Shown here one piece after another: positions 35,314 to 44,255 of a stretch of DNA of 64,000 nt. A model generated the notes under the pieces. The model saw nothing but the letters and a program-made list of their open reading frames with translations. It did no database searches and was not told the DNA's origin. The position numbers were made by a program, and so were the translations under genes. The DNA is taken from positions 2,790,001 through 2,854,000 of the forward strand of contig OY970153.1 of NCBI GenBank assembly GCA_963706385.1, in the 5' to 3' direction. This stretch comes from Poindextera sp963706385. GTDB lineage: Bacteria > Pseudomonadota > Alphaproteobacteria > Caulobacterales > Caulobacteraceae. The stretch's first letter is position 1. Each line of letters begins with the position of its first letter.

Positions 35314-35448
35314 TCAATCCCCGAAATTCTTCTCCAACCACTCCATCTCCCCCCGCTCGCCCTTTGCCCGCCGGGCGGCTTCCAGTTCGCGCAGCTCGAA
35401 CGGGCTGATCCGGTAGTCGGAGGCCTTGAACACGTCCTCGGCCCGGCA
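35314..35448 (-). pseudogene. remnant of an AMP-binding acyl-CoA synthetase 3' end
   Basis: Read on the minus strand this gives AEDVFKASDYRISPFEL followed directly by RELEAARRAKGERGEM and a TGA. The same two pieces occur, 82 codons apart, in the intact synthetase (37684-39366: DDVFKASDYRISPFEL near 38010-38060 and RELEAGRRARGERGEL near the end). The joint falls on CAGCTCGA, which occurs at both edges of the missing 246 bp in the intact copy, so an in-frame deletion by short-repeat recombination is likely. Homology extends downstream of the stop into the spacer. It is 5'-truncated, with no start. Confidence 0.85.
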
Positions 35449-35565
35449 TCGACATCGGCCACGAGACGATGCGACTGGGCCGTCTATCTGGGGGATGTCG
35501 GTTTGTGAGACACCTCCTACTTGCGCATCCGCTTCAGAGCCGCGACAAGCACGGCAGGAACAGCC

Positions 35566-37518
35566 ATGCAGTTTTATCTAAACGGATTCAGGATCGGCGA
35601 CCCCGAGCTTTCCGAGCCAAGCGAGCAGGCGAAACTGCTCGCGCAAGACGACGGCGGCTTGCTTCCGCGAGAGGTGGACGTGCTGATCGTGGGATGTGGT
35701 CCTGCTGGGCTCACGCTTGCGGCCCAACTCTCCGCCTTCCCTGACATAACGACCTGCATCGTCGAGCAGAAACCGGGCCCGCTCGAGCTCGGGCAGGCCG
35801 ATGGCGTCGCGTGCCGGACGATTGAGATGTTTAACGCCTTTGGCTTCGCCGAGCGGGTCCTGCGGGAAGCCTATTGGGTCAACGAGACGAGCTTCTGGAA
35901 GCCCGGCGATGATCCACGGTCCGGAATTGTCCGCGCGGGGAGGGTCAAGGATACCGAGGACGGCCTGTCGGAGTTTCCCCATGTCATCCTGAACCAGGCA
36001 AGGGTTCATGAATTCTATCTGGACATCATGCGGAAGTCGCCGGCCAAGCTGGCGCCGCATTACGGGCGACGCCTCGTGGATGTGCTGGTCGACCCTGCCG
36101 CCTCCACGGGCGACGAGGCCGTTGACTATCCGGTCACGATCAGGTTCGAGCGCCTCGGCTCAGAGTCGGATGGCGCGATAGAGACGATAAAGGCAGGTTA
36201 TGTGGTCGGTTGCGACGGCGCCCGGAGCGCCGTGCGCCGTTCGATCGGGCAGGTGCTTAAAGGCGATTCGGCCAATCAGGCCTGGGGCGTGATGGACGTG
36301 CTGGCCGTCACCGACTTTCCCGACATTCGGCTGAAAACGGTCATCAACTCCGCCGAGCACGGCAGCATCGTGCTCATCCCGAGAGAGGGTGGATATCTGA
36401 TCCGGATCTATGTCGAGATGGACGAACTCGCGGTCGGCGAGCGGGTCACGGCCCGGACCATCGGCGTCGAGGACGTCATCGCCGCGGCCCGACGCGTCTT
36501 CCATCCCTACACGCTCGACGTGAAGCAGGTCGCCTGGTGGTCGGTCTACGAGATCGGCCAGCGACTGTGCGACCGGTTTGACGATCTCGAGGTGGGGAGC
36601 GGGGAGCAGCGCGCGCCCCGCGTCTTCATCGCCGGCGACGCGTGCCACACGCACAGCCCCAAGGCGGGTCAGGGCATGAACGTATCGATGCAGGACGCCT
36701 TCAATCTAGGCTGGAAGCTCGCCGCGGTGGTGCGGGGCCGGTGCGCGCCGCAATTTCTGCGAACCTATAATGACGAGCGGCAGACCATCGCCAAGGAATT
36801 GATCGACTTCGATCGGGAATGGGCGGCGATGCTGAGTTCGCCGCTGAAGTCGGCGCACAATCCGCAGGGGCTAGATCCGGCGGACGTGAAGGACTATTTC
36901 GTCAGGAGCGGACGCTATACCGCTGGAACCGCGACGCGCTACACAGAGTCGGTTCTCACCGGCGCGTCCGATCACCAGCATCTTGCGGAGGGCTTCCCGA
37001 TCGGGAAGCGGTTTCACTCCGCGCTCGTCATCCGTTTGGCCGACGCTAGACCGATACAGCTCGGGCACGCCGTGAAGGCGGATGGGCGATGGCGGCTGTT
37101 CGCCTTTGCGGGTGCGGAGAATCCCGAAGCGGCGACCTCGGGCGTTGCCGCCTTGTGCCGCTTCCTGGCAAATTCGCCCGCATCGCCGATCGTGCGGTAC
37201 ACGCCGGGGGGCGCGGACGTGGATGCGACGATCGACCTGAGAGCGATCTTCCAGCAGCCGCATCGCGATCTCAAGCTAGAGAAGATGCCGACCCTGCTCC
37301 TGCCGAACAAGGGGCAGTTCGGGCTTCTGGATTATGAAAAGATGTTCTGTCCCGACTTCGAGTCAGGCGAGGACATTTTTGACATGCGCGCGATCGATCG
37401 ACGGAACGGCTGCATCGTCATCGTGCGCCCGGACCAGTACGTCGCCCATGTGCTTCCTCTGGATGCCTACGGCGCGCTTTCGTCGTTCTTCGACGGCTTC
37501 ATGCTCGACCAACGTTGA
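35566..37518 (+). CDS. FAD-dependent aromatic hydroxylase (phenol 2-monooxygenase / 3-hydroxybenzoate 4-monooxygenase type)
   Basis: 650 residues from ATG 35566 (MQFYLNGFRIGDPE, the normal family start; an upstream in-frame start is rejected). FAD motifs: VLIVGCGPAGLTLAAQL, GCDGARSAVRR and GDACHTHSPKAGQGMNVSMQDA. A thioredoxin-like C-terminal domain (FDMRAIDRRNGCIVIVRPDQYVAHVLPLDAYG) is that of phenol hydroxylases. It hydroxylates an aromatic ring using NADPH and oxygen. Its codon use and slightly lower GC differ from neighbours. It lies between two copies of the synthetase 3' end, so it is likely an inserted gene. Confidence 0.92.
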   Translation: MQFYLNGFRIGDPELSEPSEQAKLLAQDDGGLLPREVDVLIVGCGPAGLTLAAQLSAFPDITTCIVEQKPGPLELGQADGVACRTIEMFNAFGFAERVLREAYWVNETSFWKPGDDPRSGIVRAGRVKDTEDGLSEFPHVILNQARVHEFYLDIMRKSPAKLAPHYGRRLVDVLVDPAASTGDEAVDYPVTIRFERLGSESDGAIETIKAGYVVGCDGARSAVRRSIGQVLKGDSANQAWGVMDVLAVTDFPDIRLKTVINSAEHGSIVLIPREGGYLIRIYVEMDELAVGERVTARTIGVEDVIAAARRVFHPYTLDVKQVAWWSVYEIGQRLCDRFDDLEVGSGEQRAPRVFIAGDACHTHSPKAGQGMNVSMQDAFNLGWKLAAVVRGRCAPQFLRTYNDERQTIAKELIDFDREWAAMLSSPLKSAHNPQGLDPADVKDYFVRSGRYTAGTATRYTESVLTGASDHQHLAEGFPIGKRFHSALVIRLADARPIQLGHAVKADGRWRLFAFAGAENPEAATSGVAALCRFLANSPASPIVRYTPGGADVDATIDLRAIFQQPHRDLKLEKMPTLLLPNKGQFGLLDYEKMFCPDFESGEDIFDMRAIDRRNGCIVIVRPDQYVAHVLPLDAYGALSSFFDGFMLDQR

Positions 37519-37683
37519 GGCTGGCGATGGCAGTTTCAGGGCAAAATTCATGAGGTGATCCGTCTGGTGGTGATGATGTACGTCCGCTATCCGCTGTCGC
37601 CGCGCAATACGGCCGTCCGCGAGCCTGCTGCGCGATGACCGCCAATGTCCGAGTTCCACGGCGGGTCCCCCACGCCGCCCCGC

Positions 37684-39366
37684 TCACCCCGCGAAATCCT
37701 CCTCCGCCCACTCTAGCTCCCCCCGCTCGCCCCTGGCCCGGCGGCCGGCCTCCAGTTCGCGCAGCTCGACCCGGCGGATCTTGCCCGAGATGGTCTTGGG
37801 CAGGTCGGAGAACTCGATCCGCCGCACCCGCTTGAACGGTCCCAGCACCGCGCGGGCGTAGGCCAGGATCGCGCGGGCGGTGGCCGCGTCGGCAGTGGCG
37901 CCCGGCGCCAGCACCACGAAGGCTTTCGGCACGGCGAGCCGCGTCGGGTCGGGCGAGGGCACCACCGCCGCCTCGGCCACGGCCGGGTGTTCGATCAGCA
38001 CGCTCTCCAGCTCGAACGGGCTGATCCGGTAGTCGGAGGCCTTGAACACGTCATCCGCCCGGCCGACGTAGGTGAACACCCCGTCCGCGTCGCGGCGGGC
38101 CACGTCGCCGGTGCGGTAGAAGCCGCCCTCGATCGGGGCGACCCCGTCCTCGGTGCGGTAGCCGAGCATCAGGGCGGCGGGACGATGTTCGCCCAGCACC
38201 AGGCTGATCTCGCCCTCGTCCACCGTCGCGTCGTCGGCGTTCAGCAGCACGATCTCGTAGCCCGGCAGGGGCCGGCCCATCGCCCCCACGACCACCGGCT
38301 GGCCGGGCGGATTGCCGATCTGGGCGGTGGTCTCGGTCTGGCCGTAGCCGTCGCGGATGGTCAGGCCCCAGGCGGCGCGCACCTGGTCGATCACCTCCGG
38401 ATTGAGCGGCTCGCCGGCCCCCAGCACCTCGCGCAAAGCCGTCTTCCAGGCCTTCAGGTCCTCTTGGATCAGCATCCGCCAGACCGTCGGCGGCGCGCAG
38501 AAGCTGGTGACCTTCTCGCGAACCAGGGCGTCCAGCGTCGTCTTCGCGTCGAACCGCGGCTGGTCCAGGATCAACACCGTGGCCTCCGCCAGCCAGGGGG
38601 TGAAGACGCAGCTCCAGGCGTGCTTGGCCCAGCCCGGCGAGGAGATGTTCAGGTGAACGTCGCCCGGCCGCAGCCCGATCCAATAGAGCGTCGAGAGGTG
38701 GCCGACCGGGTAGGAGAGGTGGCTGTGCAGCACCAGCTTGGGCTTGGCCGTGGTGCCGGAGGTGAAATAGAGCAAGAGCGGATCGGACGAGGCGGTCTCG
38801 CCGTCCGGCGTGAAGGCGGCGGGCTGGTCCGAGCAACTTTCCAGCCGCGTCCAGCCCTCGACCGGCGCCCCGACGCAGACGGCGGGTCCCCGATAGCCGG
38901 CCTTGGCGAACAGCGGCGCGTGCTCGGAGGCGGCGATCACCAGGGCGACCTTGCCCCGCTCCAGCCGGTCGCGCAGATCATCGCGGCTGAGCAAGGTCGT
39001 GGTCGGGATGACCACCGCGCCCAGCTTCATCGCCGCCAGCATCGAGACCCACAGCGGCTCGACGTTGCCCAGCATCAGCAAAAGCGTGTCGCCGCGACGC
39101 ACGCCCAGACCGCGCAGCAGGTTGGCCAACTGGTTGGAGGCCTCGGAGAGCTGGCGATAGGTCCGGCTGAGCGATCCGGCGGGGCCGACGATGCGCAGCG
39201 CCTCGCGGTCGCGCTCGGCGGCGATCACATCGAACCAGTCCAGCGCGAAGTTGAACCGCTCCGGCCGCGGCCAGGCAAACCCCGCCCGCGCGGCCGCGTA
39301 GTCGGTGCGGTGGGCCAGCAGGAAGTCCCTGGCGCGCCTGACGGCGTCGGTCGCATCGATCGGCAC
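37684..39366 (-). CDS. AMP-binding acyl-CoA synthetase (medium-chain ACSM-like)
   Basis: 560 residues with the adenylate motif YFTSGTTAKPKLVLHSH, DGYGQTE, YRTGDVARRD, the hinge GRADDVFKASDYRISPFELE and the catalytic lysine motif KTISGKIRRVELR. The TSGTTAKPK form is usual for medium-chain or benzoate-type ACSM enzymes. It activates a fatty or aryl acid to its CoA thioester. The start is GTG at 39366 (MPIDATDAVRRARDFLLAHRTD). It is divergent from the acyl-CoA dehydrogenase pair, so all likely serve one degradation route. Confidence 0.93.
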   Translation of the reverse strand: MPIDATDAVRRARDFLLAHRTDYAAARAGFAWPRPERFNFALDWFDVIAAERDREALRIVGPAGSLSRTYRQLSEASNQLANLLRGLGVRRGDTLLLMLGNVEPLWVSMLAAMKLGAVVIPTTTLLSRDDLRDRLERGKVALVIAASEHAPLFAKAGYRGPAVCVGAPVEGWTRLESCSDQPAAFTPDGETASSDPLLLYFTSGTTAKPKLVLHSHLSYPVGHLSTLYWIGLRPGDVHLNISSPGWAKHAWSCVFTPWLAEATVLILDQPRFDAKTTLDALVREKVTSFCAPPTVWRMLIQEDLKAWKTALREVLGAGEPLNPEVIDQVRAAWGLTIRDGYGQTETTAQIGNPPGQPVVVGAMGRPLPGYEIVLLNADDATVDEGEISLVLGEHRPAALMLGYRTEDGVAPIEGGFYRTGDVARRDADGVFTYVGRADDVFKASDYRISPFELESVLIEHPAVAEAAVVPSPDPTRLAVPKAFVVLAPGATADAATARAILAYARAVLGPFKRVRRIEFSDLPKTISGKIRRVELRELEAGRRARGERGELEWAEEDFAG

Positions 39367-39469
39367 TTGTGTTGACCCTCAGGCAGGCGGCTAGGAAAAG
39401 GATTAGAACAGAGAAGCGGCGGCCCGGTCGAGACGGGTGTTGCGCCGCAGGCCAGGACGGAGGAACGCC

Positions 39470-40651
39470 ATGGACCTTGCCTATGGGCCGAAATACGAGG
39501 CCTTCCGCGCCGAGGTGCGCGCCTTCCTGGCGAAACACGCCGGCGGCGCCCCGCGCGGCGGCGACCAGACCCTGGCCTCGGCCCGCGAGTGGCAGCAGCT
39601 TTTGATCGCCAACGGCTACGCCGCGCGCACCATCCCGAAGGCATACGGCGGCTACGGCGCCGAGCCGGACATCCTGGAGAGCCGGATCATCGCCGAGGCG
39701 TTCGTCGCCGCCGGCGCGCCGATGGGCATGGCCAACCAGGGCATCTCGATGCTGGTCCCGACGCTCCTGGAGCTGGGCACCGAAGAACAGAAGCAGCGGT
39801 GGATCGCGCCCACCATCCGCGGCGAGGTGATCTGGTGCCAGGGCTATTCCGAGCCGGGATCGGGCTCGGACCTCGCCTCGCTGAAGACCCGCGCCAGCGA
39901 GGACGGCGACGACTTTTTGATCAACGGCCAGAAGATCTGGACCTCCTCGGCCCACTTCGCCGACATGATCTTCTGCCTGGTGCGCACCGAGCCCGACGCG
40001 CCCAAGCACCAGGGGATCAGCTATCTGCTGTTCTCCATGAAGACCCCGGGGATCGAGGTGCGGCCGCTGGTCACCATGACCGGAAACGCCGAGTTCAACG
40101 AGGTGTTCTTCACCGACGTGCGCGTGCCCAAGCGCCAGATCGTCGGCGAGCGCGGCCAGGGCTGGCAGGTGGCCAACGCGACGCTGAAGCACGAGCGCGG
40201 CATGCTGGGCGACCCGAACCAGGCCGGCGCGCGGCTGCGGGCGCTGATCGAGCTGGCCAGGACCGAGACCGTCGGCGGCGAGCGGCTGATCGACAATCCG
40301 GTCTGGCGCGACCGGCTGCTCAAGCTGCAGGCGCGGGTCTACGCCATGGAGTTCCACGGCCTGCGGCTGCTGACCGGCCGGCTGAAGGGCGAGGCGCCGG
40401 GCCTGCCAGGCCTGATCGTCAAGCTGATGGGCTGCGAGCTGAACCACCAGCTGGCCGGCTTCGCCATCGACGCCCTGGGCGAGCTGGGCGTGCTCTATGG
40501 CGCCAGCCCGCACCTGCGCGCGGGCGGGGTCTGGCAGCGGAACTACATGTTCGACCTGGGCCTGATCATCGGCGGGGGCACCGCCCAGATCCAGAAGAAC
40601 ATCATCTCCGAACGCGGCCTCGGCATGCCGCGCGAACCGAGAGCCATTTAG
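39470..40651 (+). CDS. acyl-CoA dehydrogenase
   Basis: 393 residues from ATG 39470, which has a GAGGAA site; the frame is open upstream but unconserved. FAD-binding segments CQGYSEPGSGSDLASLKT and GQKIWTSSAHFADM are clear, as are GLGQGW-like GERGQGWQVANATLKHERGML and the tail IQKNIISERGLGMPRE. It introduces a 2,3-double bond in acyl-CoA. The divergent acyl-CoA synthetase and the second dehydrogenase downstream suggest that the two dehydrogenases form one heteromeric enzyme, as in steroid or isoprenoid side-chain catabolism. Confidence 0.94.
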   Translation: MDLAYGPKYEAFRAEVRAFLAKHAGGAPRGGDQTLASAREWQQLLIANGYAARTIPKAYGGYGAEPDILESRIIAEAFVAAGAPMGMANQGISMLVPTLLELGTEEQKQRWIAPTIRGEVIWCQGYSEPGSGSDLASLKTRASEDGDDFLINGQKIWTSSAHFADMIFCLVRTEPDAPKHQGISYLLFSMKTPGIEVRPLVTMTGNAEFNEVFFTDVRVPKRQIVGERGQGWQVANATLKHERGMLGDPNQAGARLRALIELARTETVGGERLIDNPVWRDRLLKLQARVYAMEFHGLRLLTGRLKGEAPGLPGLIVKLMGCELNHQLAGFAIDALGELGVLYGASPHLRAGGVWQRNYMFDLGLIIGGGTAQIQKNIISERGLGMPREPRAI

Positions 40652-40702
40652 CTTTGGATAGAAACATCCAAAGCGTTGAAAATGGCTCTAACCGTTTGAG
40701 TT

Positions 40703-40753
40703 TAGAGCGTGACTGGCGCCGAAACCGCACACACTTTCGGCTGTCACGCTCTA
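40703..40753. repeat. palindromic repeat family A, copy 3
   Basis: 51 bp beginning TAGAGCGTGAC and ending GTCACGCTCTA (perfect 11-bp arms), with inner CCGAAA/TTTCGG. Lies in the 130-bp gap between the two acyl-CoA dehydrogenase genes. Confidence 0.9.
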
Positions 40754-40781
40754 AGCCTGCGAACTGAGAGGACAGAGCCCC

Positions 40782-41873
40782 ATGGAATTCGCCCTCAGCG
40801 ACGAACAGGTCATGCTGCAGGACGCGATCGCGCGCACGCTCGATCGGGTCTGCCCCCTGGAGCGCGTGCGCCAGGCCGCGGCCGACGGCGAGAGCCGCGC
40901 CGCCGACGTCTGGGCCGCCCTGGCCGAGCTTGGTGTGCCCGGCCTGATGATCCCCGAGGAGCACGGCGGCGCCGGCCTGACCCTGTTGGACGCGGCCCTG
41001 GCCGCCGAGATGCTGGGCCGCTCGGTCGCCCCGGTTCCGTTCGTCGCCAGCGCGGTGATGGCGCCCCTGGCCCTGATGGGCTCGGGCTCGCCCGCCCAGC
41101 AGGCGCTCTGGCTGCCCAGACTGGCCAGCGGCGAGGCGATCTGCGGCGTCGCGGTCGCCGAGCAGGCCTCCGGCGCGCGCGATGGCGCGGGGCTCGCCGC
41201 CGCCGGCGGGCGGCTGAATGGCAAGGCGCTGTTCGTGCTCGACGCGGGCGCGGCCGATCTGTTCGTCGTCGCCGATGCGGCCGGCGGCCTGCACCTGGTC
41301 ACGGCCGACGCGGACGGGCTGAGCCGCACGGCGCTGACCAGCATCGACGCCACCCGCTCGCTGGGCGAAGTGGGCTTCGCCGACACCCCGGCCGAGCCGC
41401 TGAACGCGCGCGATGCGGCCGCCACCCTGCGCCGGATGATCGACGCCGGCCGCGTGGCGCTGGCCGCCGACATCCTGGGCGCCGGCCAGCGGATGATCGA
41501 GAAGGCGGTGGCCTACGCCGGCGAGCGGACCCAGTTCGGCCGGGTGATCGGCTCGTTCCAGGCGGTCAAGCACCTGTGCGCCGAGATGGCCGCCGAGCTG
41601 GAGCCCTGCCGCTCGCTGATCTGGTACGCCGCTTACGCCGCGGCCGAGGACCCCGAGCGGGCCAGCCTGATGGCCGCCCACGCCAAGGCGCACACCTCGG
41701 AGGTCGGAACCTTCGTCGCCCGCACCGCCACCGAGGTGCACGGCGGCATGGGCTTCACCGACCTGATGGGCCTGCACTACTGGTTCAAGCGCATCGGCTT
41801 CGACCGCCAGATGCTGGGCGGGCCCGAACGCGTGCGCCACGACGCGGCGGTGCTCCAGGGCTGGGCGAAATAG
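40782..41873 (+). CDS. acyl-CoA dehydrogenase (short, second subunit type)
   Basis: 363 residues. It starts MEFALSDEQVMLQDAIARTLDRV. The tail RTQFGRVIGSFQAVKHLCAEMAAELE and the helix EVHGGMGFTDLMGLHYWFKRI are typical of the FadE subgroup that pairs with a longer partner in alpha2beta2 complexes. It lacks an easily recognised catalytic Glu, which is common for the second subunit of such pairs. A repeat lies between it and the first dehydrogenase. Confidence 0.92.
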   Translation: MEFALSDEQVMLQDAIARTLDRVCPLERVRQAAADGESRAADVWAALAELGVPGLMIPEEHGGAGLTLLDAALAAEMLGRSVAPVPFVASAVMAPLALMGSGSPAQQALWLPRLASGEAICGVAVAEQASGARDGAGLAAAGGRLNGKALFVLDAGAADLFVVADAAGGLHLVTADADGLSRTALTSIDATRSLGEVGFADTPAEPLNARDAAATLRRMIDAGRVALAADILGAGQRMIEKAVAYAGERTQFGRVIGSFQAVKHLCAEMAAELEPCRSLIWYAAYAAAEDPERASLMAAHAKAHTSEVGTFVARTATEVHGGMGFTDLMGLHYWFKRIGFDRQMLGGPERVRHDAAVLQGWAK

Positions 41874-41902
41874 CGACTGTGACGGTTGAAGGGAGCCGGA
41901 CG

Positions 41903-42910
41903 ATGAAGGCACTCGAAATCGGCGCCGGAACCGGGCTGGACGCCCTGCGCATCGTCGAGCGGCCCGACCCGACGCCCGGACCCGGCGAGGTGGTGCTGGC
42001 CATGCGGGCGGCCTCGCTGAACTACCGCGACCTGTTCACCGTCCTGACCTCGGCCGGGCGTCAGCCGCCGGTGACGCCGCTCTCGGACGGCTGCGGGATC
42101 GTCGAGGCGGTCGGGCCGGGGGTCGACCGGGTCAAGGTCGGCGACCGCGTGGCGACGATGTTCTTCGAGCACTGGATCGCCGGCCGGCCGACGCCGCGGA
42201 CCCAGGCGTCCGCCCTGGGCGGCGGCGGCCGCGCCGCGGGGGCGCAGAAGGTGGCGCTGAGCCAGGAGGGGGTCTCCAAGATCCCGGGTTTCCTGACCGA
42301 CCATCAGGTCGCGAGCCTGCCCTGCGCGGCGCTCACCGCCTGGCGGGCGCTGTTCGAGGACGCGCGGCTGGAGCCGGGCGACACCGTGGTGCTGCAGGGC
42401 ACCGGCGGGGTGTCGATCTTCGGCCTGCAGTTCGCCAAGGCCGCCGGCTACCGCACGGTGATCACCTCGTCCTCGGATGAGAAGCTGGCGCGCGCCAAGG
42501 CGCTCGGCGCCGACCATCTGGTCAACTACAAGACCACGCCGGAATGGTCGGCGGCGGTGCGGGAGGCCACCGGCGGGCGCGGCGCGGATTTCGTCATGGA
42601 GGTCGGCGGCGCCGAGACCCTGACCGAGAGCATGAAGGCGATCCGGATCGGCGGCCACGTCTCGATCATCGGCATCCTGACCGGCTTCTCCCAGGCGCTG
42701 AATTTCGGGGCGATGATCGGGACCAGCGCGCGGCTGCAAGGGGTTTCGGTCGGCTCGCGCGAGATGTTCGAGGCCATGTGCCGGGCGATGGAGGTCGGAA
42801 AGATCGCGCCCGTGGTCGACAAGGTCTATCCGTGGACCGAGGCCAAGGCCGCCTTCGCCGCCATGCGGGCGGGCGAGCACTTCGGCAAGATCGTGCTGGA
42901 TTTCGGCTGA
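41903..42910 (+). CDS. MDR family NAD(P)-dependent oxidoreductase (quinone-oxidoreductase-like)
   Basis: 335 residues. The GroES-like half (MKALEIGAGTGLDALRIVERP; SLNYRDLFTVLTSAG) precedes the Rossmann half with the motif VLQGTGGVSIFGLQFAKAAG. It lacks the structural-zinc cysteines of true alcohol dehydrogenases, as in quinone oxidoreductase/crotonyl-CoA reductase relatives. It starts at ATG 41903 after a GGGAG site, 29 bp downstream of the second acyl-CoA dehydrogenase, so it is probably in the same transcript. Substrate unknown. Confidence 0.9.
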   Translation: MKALEIGAGTGLDALRIVERPDPTPGPGEVVLAMRAASLNYRDLFTVLTSAGRQPPVTPLSDGCGIVEAVGPGVDRVKVGDRVATMFFEHWIAGRPTPRTQASALGGGGRAAGAQKVALSQEGVSKIPGFLTDHQVASLPCAALTAWRALFEDARLEPGDTVVLQGTGGVSIFGLQFAKAAGYRTVITSSSDEKLARAKALGADHLVNYKTTPEWSAAVREATGGRGADFVMEVGGAETLTESMKAIRIGGHVSIIGILTGFSQALNFGAMIGTSARLQGVSVGSREMFEAMCRAMEVGKIAPVVDKVYPWTEAKAAFAAMRAGEHFGKIVLDFG

Positions 42911-42922
42911 CGGACCCGCGGC

Positions 42923-43213
42923 TCAGCGGGCGAGGATCGACAGCCCCAGTCCCACCGCCGCCCAAAACGTCCCGCAGGTCGCGACGATGAACGCCAAGGT
43001 CGCGCGTTTCGACCAGCGGCGGTCGGGCTCGCTCTCGGCGAATTCGACGCTCAAGGCGTCCTGCAACGCCCGCGCCGGCGAGGTTCTGGCCTCCAACGCC
43101 GGGCCTGCGTCGAGATCGACCGGAGTCAGCCTGGGATCCGGGGTTTCGGACGCCGCCGGCGCGGGCGCGGCCCGGCGCGGCTCATCCTTCGATGGTTTCC
43201 TGTTCGGGTTCAT
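42923..43213 (-). CDS. hypothetical C-terminally anchored membrane protein (96 aa)
   Basis: ATG 43213 has a GGAGG site 6 bases upstream; an upstream in-frame start at 43318 lacks one. The N-terminal half is Pro/Ala-rich and charged; the last ~25 residues (RATLAFIVATCGTFWAAVGLGLSILA) form one membrane helix. No known family. It sits convergent with the MDR gene, just before the exopolysaccharide locus. Confidence 0.55.
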   Translation of the reverse strand: MNPNRKPSKDEPRRAAPAPAASETPDPRLTPVDLDAGPALEARTSPARALQDALSVEFAESEPDRRWSKRATLAFIVATCGTFWAAVGLGLSILAR

Positions 43214-43567
43214 ACCGCGCCTCCGAAGCCGATCGCCCATGCCCCGGTAGCACTCAATCCTTGACGAACCGCTTCCGTCAGATGCGGCCCCCGCGACGCG
43301 ATGGATTCGGTTTGACATGGGTCAATCCTGCGAGATGGGTGCAGGCGTATGTGGCGCCCAAGTCTCACAATTTCATCACGTCGGCGGCTTATTGGGAAAA
43401 CACGGCTCAGGAACTGGTCAACCCGGCAAATGTGGTCGTAAAAAGGCGCCAGTGAGCTCCGGCGGGGCGGGCGATCTCAACCGCCAGGAGAATCGCTGTG
43501 CCATCTTGCGGTTCAGCACTAGTGTGCGCTGTCCGAGCGTTAGTCGATCGGGGTTTGAGGCGGGCGG
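43214..43567. other. 354-bp gap before the exopolysaccharide locus
   Basis: No convincing gene, repeat or hairpin is seen. It must hold the promoters of the small membrane protein and of the sugar transferase. A TTGACATGGGTCAAT stretch near 43312-43326 is a short dyad (TTGAC/GTCAA) that could be a promoter element. Confidence 0.4.
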
Positions 43568-44221
43568 ATGTCCAACGCGCTTACTGTCGCTGACATCTTC
43601 GAAATAGATTGGACCGACCGGGTCCATCGCCTCTTCGATATCGTGATCGCGCTCACGGCGATGGTGTTTGTGGCGCCGCTGCTTGTCGCCGTGTTCCTCG
43701 GCCTCAAGCTTTCCGACGATGGACCCGCGGTGTTCGGCCAGCAGCGCATCGGCCGGGGCGGGCGGGTCTTCAGATGCCTGAAGTTTCGGACCATGGTGAC
43801 CGACGCCGACGAGCGTCTCGCGCGCATCCTCGAGGCCGACCCCACGGCGCGCGCGGAATGGGCGAGGGACCGCAAACTGCGCAACGATCCGCGCGTCACC
43901 CCGATCGGGGAATTCCTGAGGCGGTCGAGCCTGGACGAATTGCCGCAACTGTTCAATGTGTTGCGCGGCGAGATGAGCATCGTGGGGCCGCGGCCGATCG
44001 TGCAGTCGGAAGTGATCCGCTATGGGCGGCGTTTCTCGTCCTACTGCCTGGTCCGTCCCGGCATCACCGGCCTGTGGCAGGTCAGCGGGCGTAACGATGT
44101 CTGCTACCGCCGGCGCGTGGCGATGGACACCCTGTACGCCACCCGCAAGAGCGTGGGCCTTGACGTCCGGATCATCTTGCTGACCGTGCCGGCGGTGCTG
44201 TTCGCCCGAGGGTCCTACTGA
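43568..44221 (+). CDS. initiating sugar-phosphate transferase (WbaP/ExoY/PssY family)
   Basis: 217 residues. One N-terminal membrane hairpin (FDIVIALTAMVFVAPLLVAVFLGLKL) and the conserved catalytic core CLKFRTMV..SSLDELPQLFNVLRGEMSIVGPRP, and RPGITGLWQVSGRND. It moves a sugar-1-phosphate from a nucleotide sugar to undecaprenyl phosphate at the inner membrane, the first step of exopolysaccharide assembly. In Caulobacter the similar proteins PssY, PssZ and HfsE start holdfast synthesis. It is convergent with the BY-kinase. Confidence 0.93.
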   Translation: MSNALTVADIFEIDWTDRVHRLFDIVIALTAMVFVAPLLVAVFLGLKLSDDGPAVFGQQRIGRGGRVFRCLKFRTMVTDADERLARILEADPTARAEWARDRKLRNDPRVTPIGEFLRRSSLDELPQLFNVLRGEMSIVGPRPIVQSEVIRYGRRFSSYCLVRPGITGLWQVSGRNDVCYRRRVAMDTLYATRKSVGLDVRIILLTVPAVLFARGSY

Positions 44222-44255
44222 CCTTTCGCGCGCGCCGCGGCCTGACGCCGCGAAC

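Noticed and set aside
35201..35462. 80-84 residue minus-strand frames
   Set aside because: They are wrong-frame readings of the acyl-CoA synthetase remnant.
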